From NCBI GenBank assembly GCA_938009055.1, contig CALLIO010000181.1:1-5083 (forward strand): a stretch of 5,083 bases of DNA, written 5' to 3'. The translations under genes were made by a program, and so were the position numbers. Below the pieces are notes generated by a model. That model searched no databases. It was not told where the DNA came from and saw only the letters and a list, made by a program, of their open reading frames with translations. The DNA comes from an uncultured Altererythrobacter sp. GTDB taxonomy: Bacteria > Pseudomonadota > Alphaproteobacteria > Sphingomonadales > Sphingomonadaceae. Positions within the stretch are counted from its first letter, which is position 1. Each line of letters begins with the position of its first letter. Of this stretch, positions 1-3,682 are shown in pieces.

Positions 1-1
1 C

Positions 2-322
2 CTCAACGATATGCTCAGCCAGATTGCAACCGGCGCGCGCGTTGTGATCTGCGGCGGGATCAGCCGTTATGAAACTGGCAATCTGCCAGCGGGGCCGGAA
101 AACTATTTCAACCTTGTTTTCCGTCGCGGCACGATGGCGGGCTTTATTGTGCTTGATTGGGCCAATGAGTTTCCTGCGCTGCGCGAGCGGCTGGAAGGGT
201 TTGTGAAGGATGGCAGCCTGAAATATCAGGAGGACATTCAGGAAGGTTTTGAGAATGCGCCTGATACGTTGCAGCGCCTCTTCTCTGGCAAAAACCGCGG
301 AAAGCAGATGCTGAAGATTTAG
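2..322 (+). CDS. NADP-dependent medium-chain oxidoreductase, CurA/PTGR type (C-terminal part, 5' end outside window)
   Basis: This is the C-terminal 106 residues of a zinc-independent medium-chain dehydrogenase/reductase. The frame is open to the left edge (Leu-Asn-Asp precede the first visible Met), so the ATG at 11 is internal and about two thirds of the protein lies upstream. The visible part holds the end of the Rossmann fold (ARVVICGGIS followed by RYE), then the substrate-side block PENYFNLVFRR with GFIVLDW, and the terminal GKNRGKQMLKI. These three blocks are typical of NADPH-dependent curcumin reductase/prostaglandin reductase relatives, which reduce the C=C bond of alpha,beta-unsaturated carbonyls. 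The gene ends with TAG at 320-322, 19 bp from the stop of the converging mobA-like gene. Family assignment is firm; the substrate is unknown. Confidence 0.88.
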   Translation, partial: LNDMLSQIATGARVVICGGISRYETGNLPAGPENYFNLVFRRGTMAGFIVLDWANEFPALRERLEGFVKDGSLKYQEDIQEGFENAPDTLQRLFSGKNRGKQMLKI

Positions 323-341
323 GGCGCGGGCCGCGTAGCCT

Positions 342-854
342 CTATCTCGGTAAATCCTCAGGCCGGTTGATATTGGTCAGCGGCCTGTCGAGCGCGATTG
401 GGCTGGCTTTGATGGCCTCTGCGAAACCATAGAGCGAGCGTTTTTCGCTGGCGATATAGGCTTCCAATGCTTCGCTGCATCCGCTTGGCCACAAGCCCAC
501 AACCGGTTGGTCCTCGACATATGCAGCGCCTTCGCCCAGCAGCAAGCCAGCAAGATTGGCTGGCAGGTCGGGCACATCGCAGGGCGCGCTCAGCACACCA
601 TCAAAGCCAAGCGCCTGCGCGCGTTGAAGTGCTGCATTGAGCCCGCCTAGCGGGCCCAGACCAGCTTCGGGTTGATCGGCAATGCATGTGAAGGCGGCAT
701 CCTCGCGCCCGCACACAATCACCGTTTCGCATTGCTCGCCAAGCAATCGGGCAACACGGTCAATCAGGCGCTCGCCTTCAAAGATCGCAACTGCTTTGTC
801 GCTACCGAAACGGCGCGCCTGCCCCCCGGCAAGGATTGCGCCAAGCAGTCTCAG
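342..854 (-). CDS. mobA: MobA-type molybdenum cofactor guanylyltransferase, probable CTG start
   Basis: Predicted cytoplasmic nucleotidyltransferase that would transfer GMP from GTP to molybdopterin-Mo, making the guanine dinucleotide cofactor (or a close MobA-like relative). With a start at 854 it has 170 residues. The nucleotide-binding signature LAGGQARRFGSDK lies at residues 8-20, GPLGGL at 66-71, and the metal-binding Asp at 92 in APCDVPDLP; all are MobA hallmarks. A start at the TTG at 746 would remove the whole signature, so it must be wrong. The frame is open up to 893 but offers no ATG, GTG or TTG between there and the signature. The best-fitting start is CTG at 854-852, giving (M)RLLGAILAGG and overlapping the TGA of the ABM gene as CTGA; ATT at 860 and CTG at 848 are alternatives. 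No strong Shine-Dalgarno is visible, so coupled translation from the upstream gene is likely. It is the last gene of a three-gene operon. Confidence 0.85.
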   Translation of the reverse strand: MRLLGAILAGGQARRFGSDKAVAIFEGERLIDRVARLLGEQCETVIVCGREDAAFTCIADQPEAGLGPLGGLNAALQRAQALGFDGVLSAPCDVPDLPANLAGLLLGEGAAYVEDQPVVGLWPSGCSEALEAYIASEKRSLYGFAEAIKASPIALDRPLTNINRPEDLPR

Positions 855-1192
855 CCGAATTGCTCGGTTGGTTTGCCATCGGGGCCATAGACTTCATCTT
901 CTGCATCGACGCGATATTTGCGGCTGACCGCATTATCGATCCCGAAGCTTCCCAGATGTCCTAGCATCCCGGCATAGTGCTTATTGGAGAAGTGGTTGGC
1001 AAGCGCTGCTTCGCTTTCCCATTCCTCAAACACATTGACGCGCGAAGGATTGTTGAGGTCCGCGCTCCAATCATAGTGGATGCAGCCATCCTGACTGAGC
1101 GCTCCATCGATAAAGGGTTGCGCGGTTTTGAGCGCTTCCTCGCGCTTATCGGCGGGTAAGTCAATTTGAGCGGAAATTACGATCTTGGCCAT
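851..1192 (-). CDS. ABM-domain (antibiotic biosynthesis monooxygenase / YgiN-like) protein
   Basis: A 113-residue single-domain protein of the dimeric alpha/beta-barrel ABM fold. These small cofactor-poor proteins act as quinol or polyketide monooxygenases, or have no proven activity. Visible family features are the N-terminal strand KIVISAQIDL (3-12), the GCIHYDW block (36-42), FEEWES (55-60) and the following ALANH with His67; this Glu-Trp...His pattern is the usual ABM signature. A hydrophilic tail (about 96-113) follows the domain. ATG 1192 was chosen over a longer open frame to 1303 because AGGAGG sits at 1207-1202, nine bases upstream, and because family members begin at this strand. 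That ribosome site lies inside the last codons of the SnoaL-like gene, whose TAA is only four bases from this start. The substrate cannot be told from sequence. Confidence 0.88.
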   Translation of the reverse strand: MAKIVISAQIDLPADKREEALKTAQPFIDGALSQDGCIHYDWSADLNNPSRVNVFEEWESEAALANHFSNKHYAGMLGHLGSFGIDNAVSRKYRVDAEDEVYGPDGKPTEQFG

Positions 1193-1196
1193 GGGA

Positions 1197-1610
1197 TTAT
1201 CCCTCCTCTGGGCGAAATTCAGCGACGATTTCGAAGGCGCGATGGGTGTAAAGCCATTGGCCGCCGATCTTGGCAAGTTTATCGGTATAGAGCCCGCCCA
1301 CATGGCGGGTTGAGCCGTCTTTGCCCTTCAAGATTTCCTGCGTTTGCACGCGCGCAGTGGCTGTGTCGCCATCCACCTGCAAAGCGCATGGCATGCATTG
1401 GAAGCTGACCTTGTCAAACGCGCTCATGGCTCCGACCCACAGCTCGACGATTGCCGGTTTTCCCTCAATCAGATTGCCCATGAAATCCCAAGTAGCATCA
1501 TCGGCCCACACGCTGGCCCAAATGTCCTTGTCCATCATCACAACGCCGTCAGCATAGACCTCGTGCAATTCGCGGATGGCTGTGCGGTCTTCCAGTGATC
1601 CAGAATACAT
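1197..1610 (-). CDS. SnoaL-like / nuclear transport factor 2 family protein
   Basis: A 137-residue protein of the NTF2-like cone-shaped alpha+beta fold, closest in style to the SnoaL_4 group found beside ring hydroxylases, cyclases and dehydratases. The N-terminal helix EDRTAIRELHEVYADGV (7-23), the DKDIWASVWADDATWDF stretch (27-43) with its acidic pocket residues, the GKPAIVELW helix (50-58) and the paired C-terminal strands (about 78-132) match this fold in order and length. The start at 1610 is supported by GAGGGAG at 1624-1618, seven bases upstream. It is the first gene of the minus-strand operon with the ABM and mobA-like genes. SnoaL-fold proteins include isomerases, cyclases, dehydratases and purely binding proteins, so the fold is certain but the reaction is not. 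A role in the same catabolic pathway as the neighbouring SDRs is inference. Confidence 0.87.
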   Translation of the reverse strand: MYSGSLEDRTAIRELHEVYADGVVMMDKDIWASVWADDATWDFMGNLIEGKPAIVELWVGAMSAFDKVSFQCMPCALQVDGDTATARVQTQEILKGKDGSTRHVGGLYTDKLAKIGGQWLYTHRAFEIVAEFRPEEG

Positions 1611-1749
1611 CGGCTTTCTCCCTCAAATATTATGAGAACGCGCTATCACCCATTGGGGCGGGGTGGAACAATGGACACTTTTGGGAAGGGCGCTTTGCTG
1701 CTGACCCTTCTAAGCTCGCCGGCAATTGTTGAGGCAAAGGAGAGGGAAT
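1611..1749. promoter_or_regulatory. Divergent intergenic region between the SnoaL-ABM-mobA operon and SDR1
   Basis: This 139-bp spacer must carry the start signals for SDR1 (rightward) and probably for the SnoaL operon (leftward). Ribosome binding sites are clear at both ends: GAGGGAG at 1624-1618 (minus) and AAGGAGAGGGA at 1737-1747 (plus). An imperfect palindrome, CTCAAATATTATGAG, lies at 1622-1636 with perfect CTCA/TGAG arms. I see no convincing -35/-10 pair in either direction, so the promoter call rests on gene layout only. Confidence 0.4.
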
Positions 1750-2559
1750 ATGGCGCGTTTGACTGGAAAAACGGCAGTGATTTTGGGCGCTGCGAGCGAG
1801 GGCAATATGGGTCAGGTGACTGCCCGGCTGTTCGCCAGCGAAGGTGCGACAGTGATGGTCGCGGGGCGCCATGAAGAGCCCTTGGCCAAGCTCGCGAAGG
1901 AAATTGGCGGGCATCATGCGCTTTGCGACATCACCAGCCATGCGCAGGTCCATGCTCTGGCCAAAACCGCAACGGAGAAAATGGGGCGCGTTGATAGCGC
2001 GATCAACACCACCGGCTGGGGTTTGCTCTCGAACCTGCTGGAGACAAGCGAGGAAGAGCTTGACCAGATGGCGGCGCTGCAATTCAAAGGAGTGCACCAT
2101 TTCTTGCAAGCTTTTGTCGGCACGATGAAAGATCAAGACCCGCAGGGCGGATCGCTCATCACTTTGTCCTCTGCGACGACCAAAGCGCTGATTAACAACC
2201 ACGCTGCCTATATCGGCACCAAGCGCGCAGCAGAGGCGATGATCGAATGCGTGGCCAATGATTTTGGCCAGTTCGGAATCAAGGCAAACACCGTCTCGCC
2301 CGCATTTACCGAAAGCCCGATGACCGCTGCCGGATTTGCGACCCCGGGCATTGTCGATGCCTTCTTGCCCAAATATCCGCTTGGCCGTCTCAACACGAGC
2401 GAGGATGTGGCGAACGCTTGTCTTTGGCTGTGCACCGATGAAGCCTTTGTCACAGGCCAGAATATCCAGCCCAATGGCGGGTTGACGATCCGCGGTAATC
2501 CGCAAGCCAGCGAGATCGAGGCATCGGTCGGCGCGGCAATGGCGAAATTGCAGGATTAG
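1750..2559 (+). CDS. Short-chain dehydrogenase/reductase (SDR1) with atypical glycine motif
   Basis: A 269-residue Rossmann-fold oxidoreductase, expected to interconvert an alcohol and a ketone in the cytoplasm with NAD(P)(H). The catalytic residues of classical SDRs are present: Ser141 (LSSAT), Tyr154 and Lys158 (YIGTK). The end of strand 2 is VAGR with Arg40 and no acidic residue, which favours NADP(H). Three sites depart from the classical pattern. The cofactor loop is GAASEGNMG (13-21), a G-x4-G-x2-G spacing instead of G-x3-G-x-G. The NNAG motif is NTTG (86-89). The helix-4 Asn of the catalytic tetrad appears to be Gln111 in ALQFKGV. The C-terminus carries about 20 residues beyond the usual GG strand. 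ATG 1750 is preferred over a longer frame because AGGAG lies at 1738-1742, seven bases upstream, and because SDRs begin close to this LTGKTAV strand. It is transcribed away from the SnoaL operon and converges on SDR2. Confidence 0.9.
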   Translation: MARLTGKTAVILGAASEGNMGQVTARLFASEGATVMVAGRHEEPLAKLAKEIGGHHALCDITSHAQVHALAKTATEKMGRVDSAINTTGWGLLSNLLETSEEELDQMAALQFKGVHHFLQAFVGTMKDQDPQGGSLITLSSATTKALINNHAAYIGTKRAAEAMIECVANDFGQFGIKANTVSPAFTESPMTAAGFATPGIVDAFLPKYPLGRLNTSEDVANACLWLCTDEAFVTGQNIQPNGGLTIRGNPQASEIEASVGAAMAKLQD

Positions 2560-2601
2560 GCCTTACTCTTCCAGCCAAGTCTGGGCCTCGCCTTGCGTTT
2601 C

Positions 2602-2644
2602 AAAAAGCTGAATTGCTGATAACAATCAGCACGCGATGCTTTTT
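2602..2644. terminator. Terminator-like nested hairpin between convergent SDR genes
   Basis: An inner stem TGCTGAT/ATCAGCA (2614-2620 with 2625-2631, loop AACA) lies inside an outer stem AAAAAGC/GCTTTTT (2602-2608 with 2638-2644), separated by a small internal loop. Because the A-tract and T-tract flank the structure, it could act in both directions, which suits its place about 43 bp past the SDR1 stop and between two converging genes. The T-tract is not directly next to the GC-rich inner stem, so it is not a textbook intrinsic terminator. Confidence 0.45.
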
Positions 2645-2664
2645 CAAGATCGGCTTCGATCTTG
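2645..2664. repeat. Perfect 8-bp inverted repeat with GCTT loop
   Basis: CAAGATCG (2645-2652) and CGATCTTG (2657-2664) are perfect inverted copies around a four-base GCTT loop. It directly abuts the T-tract of the preceding nested hairpin. It may strengthen termination between the converging SDR genes or protect transcript ends; neither is shown by sequence. Confidence 0.6.
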
Positions 2665-2671
2665 TACATTC

Positions 2672-2708
2672 AAGGCAGCTCCGATGCATCAGCGGGGCTT
2701 GCTGCCTT
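2672..2708. repeat. 8-bp inverted repeat with 21-nt loop
   Basis: AAGGCAGC (2672-2679) is matched by GCTGCCTT (2701-2708). The 21-base loop contains the self-complementary GATGCATC (2683-2690). Another perfect 8-bp palindrome, GGAGCTCC, follows at 2713-2720. Structure only; no function can be assigned. Confidence 0.5.
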
Positions 2709-2741
2709 ACATGGAGCTCCTCAATCAAAAGCTCGGACGCG

Positions 2742-2759
2742 CTAGGTAGAATTACCTAG
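2742..2759. repeat. Perfect 7-bp inverted repeat, possible terminator of SDR2-side or SDR1 read-through
   Basis: CTAGGTA (2742-2748) and TACCTAG (2753-2759) pair perfectly around GAAT and are followed on the plus strand by TTTG. It lies 31 bp past the SDR2 stop codon on the minus strand. A short hairpin with a weak T run would be compatible with a terminator, but operator-like symmetry cannot be excluded. Confidence 0.45.
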
Positions 2760-2775
2760 TTTGCCTTCGCGGTCG

Positions 2776-2799
2776 CTAATATTGTGCCCCCTAATATTG
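2776..2799. repeat. 9-bp direct repeat spanning the SDR2 stop codon
   Basis: CTAATATTG occurs at 2776-2784 and again at 2791-2799, six bases apart. The second copy encodes the last two codons and the TAG stop of SDR2, so an identical copy of the gene end lies just downstream of it. It may be a small local duplication. Confidence 0.6.
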
Positions 2800-3579
2800 A
2801 GCAGTGCCGCCATCCACACTGATCGAGGCGCCGGTGATCCCAGCGCCTTCCTTGCTCGCCAGCAACAAAGCAACAGCGGCAATCTCTTCAACAGTGTTGG
2901 GCCGTTTGATCGCGGCTTCTTGTGCGAACATGTCGATCATTGCGTCAAACTCCATCCCCATCGCTTTGGCTGTGGTAGGGCCATTGTTTTTGATGATGTC
3001 AGTGACGACAAGGCCGGGGCAAATGCTGTTGGCGGTGATGCCCAATTCGCCCACTTCGCGGGCCAAGCTTTTGGTCATGCCCAGCACGGCATGCTTAGCC
3101 GCAGTGTACGCAGTGAAGACTGGCTTGCCATGTTTGCCCTCCATCGAAGACATATTGATGATCCGCCCCGTTTTGGCAGGCACCATGGTTTTGAGCGCCC
3201 GGCGCGAGGCCCAAAAGGTTGAATAGACATTCCATTTCATCGCCTCGTCAAAGGCTTCGTCCGACAATTCGACCATGGGCTGCAAATCGCCTGCCCCGCC
3301 AGCATTGTTGACGAGGATATCGATGGTGCCGAAGCTTTCGACTGTCTCATCGATGAAATTCTCGACATCGTCTTGTTTCATGACATCGCCTGAGATGAAG
3401 ATCGCGCGGTCAGCCCCAAAACCATTGGCGCCCAATTCTTTGAGCACTGCCGCGCCTTTTTCCGGATTGCGGGCAAACAATGCGACTTTGGCCCCTTCAG
3501 CGAGGTAGGTTTCAGCGATCCCGCGCCCCAAGCCTGCTGTTCCGCCGGTAATCGCTGCCACTTTGCCTTCGAGTTTCAT
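2791..3579 (-). CDS. Classical short-chain dehydrogenase/reductase (SDR2)
   Basis: A 262-residue cytoplasmic SDR that should oxidise a secondary alcohol or reduce a ketone using NAD(P)(H). It has the full classical set: cofactor loop TGGTAGLG (11-18), Asp65 after strand 3 (SGDV), NNAG (91-94), tetrad Asn117 (MKWNVYS), Ser145 (NMSSM), Tyr158 and Lys162 (YTAAK), and the C-terminal SVDGG (254-258). ALFAR at the end of strand 2, with Arg37 and no acidic residue, suggests NADP(H). AAGGAGA lies at 3591-3585, five bases before the ATG at 3579. The gene is divergent from the KstD-like flavoprotein, with 103 bp between starts, and convergent with SDR1. This pairing suggests a hydroxysteroid- or terpenol-dehydrogenase-like role, which is inference from context; the SDR fold alone does not fix the substrate. 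Confidence 0.93.
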   Translation of the reverse strand: MKLEGKVAAITGGTAGLGRGIAETYLAEGAKVALFARNPEKGAAVLKELGANGFGADRAIFISGDVMKQDDVENFIDETVESFGTIDILVNNAGGAGDLQPMVELSDEAFDEAMKWNVYSTFWASRRALKTMVPAKTGRIINMSSMEGKHGKPVFTAYTAAKHAVLGMTKSLAREVGELGITANSICPGLVVTDIIKNNGPTTAKAMGMEFDAMIDMFAQEAAIKRPNTVEEIAAVALLLASKEGAGITGASISVDGGTAQY

Positions 3580-3682
3580 GAACTTCTCCTTGTTGGGCGC
3601 ACACTAGCGAGGGCCGCGGCTTCACGCACCTCACGAAAATGGAGAGTTGGTTTTGCAGCGCGCTAAGCCGAGAGTGCGCTTC
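3580..3682. promoter_or_regulatory. Divergent intergenic region between SDR2 and the KstD-like flavoprotein gene
   Basis: This 103-bp spacer should hold back-to-back promoters and possibly a shared operator. The minus-side ribosome site (AAGGAGA, 3591-3585) is clear. On the plus side GAGAG at 3670-3674 precedes the chosen ATG, and a stronger GGAGAG at 3641-3646 precedes an in-frame TTG at 3653. Short GC-rich palindromes (GCCGCGGC at 3613-3620, AGCGCGCT at 3657-3664) are present but unremarkable at this GC content. No clear -35/-10 pair was found. Confidence 0.4.

Larger units (their letters stand above)
2563..2669 (-). pseudogene. Possible frameshifted remnant of a small STAS/SpoIIAA-like gene
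   Basis: On the minus strand three reading-frame fragments follow one another. An ATG at 2669 opens MYKIEADLEK. A fragment in the next frame reads KHRVLIVISNSAF and then stops at TGA. A fragment in the third frame reads AIQLFETQGEAQTWLEE and ends with TAA at 2565-2563. The last piece resembles the C-terminal helix (FxxxxEAxxWL) that closes many STAS/SpoIIAA-like proteins, and the LIVI segment could be the preceding beta strand. No single frame joins them, and the intervening core of such a domain (about 80 residues) is missing. If real, this is a degraded, internally deleted gene; chance resemblance cannot be excluded over so short a length. Confidence 0.25.

Noticed and set aside
323..341. 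GC-rich CGCG-GGC-CGCG hairpin between the MDR and mobA-like stop codons as a terminator
   Set aside because: The stem is only four base pairs and there is no T-tract in either direction.
342..746. TTG start at 746 for the mobA-like gene
   Set aside because: It would delete the LAGG...RFGSDK nucleotide-binding signature, which is intact in the same frame upstream.
1193..1303. N-terminal extension of the ABM gene up to 1303
   Set aside because: The extra 37 residues overlap the SnoaL-like gene, are unlike ABM proteins, and a strong AGGAGG is placed for the ATG at 1192.
1629..1634. CATAAT on the minus strand as a -10 box for the SnoaL operon
   Set aside because: The implied transcript start would fall in the Shine-Dalgarno sequence, and no -35 element is found at the right distance.
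1632..1874. Plus-strand frame with a signal-peptide-like segment (GALLLTLLSSPA) before SDR1
   Set aside because: After about residue 40 it is simply SDR1 read in the wrong frame. The hydrophobic stretch comes from the spacer and the frame has no domain.
1630..2505. 291-codon open frame on the minus strand opposite SDR1
   Set aside because: It lies antisense to a well-supported SDR gene. Its product is rich in His, Cys and Arg with no recognisable motif, and no ribosome site was evident. It is a GC-rich shadow frame.
2761..3226. Plus-strand open frames of 140 and 153 codons opposite SDR2
   Set aside because: Both are antisense to a classical SDR with all catalytic motifs, and neither has a credible ribosome site or domain.
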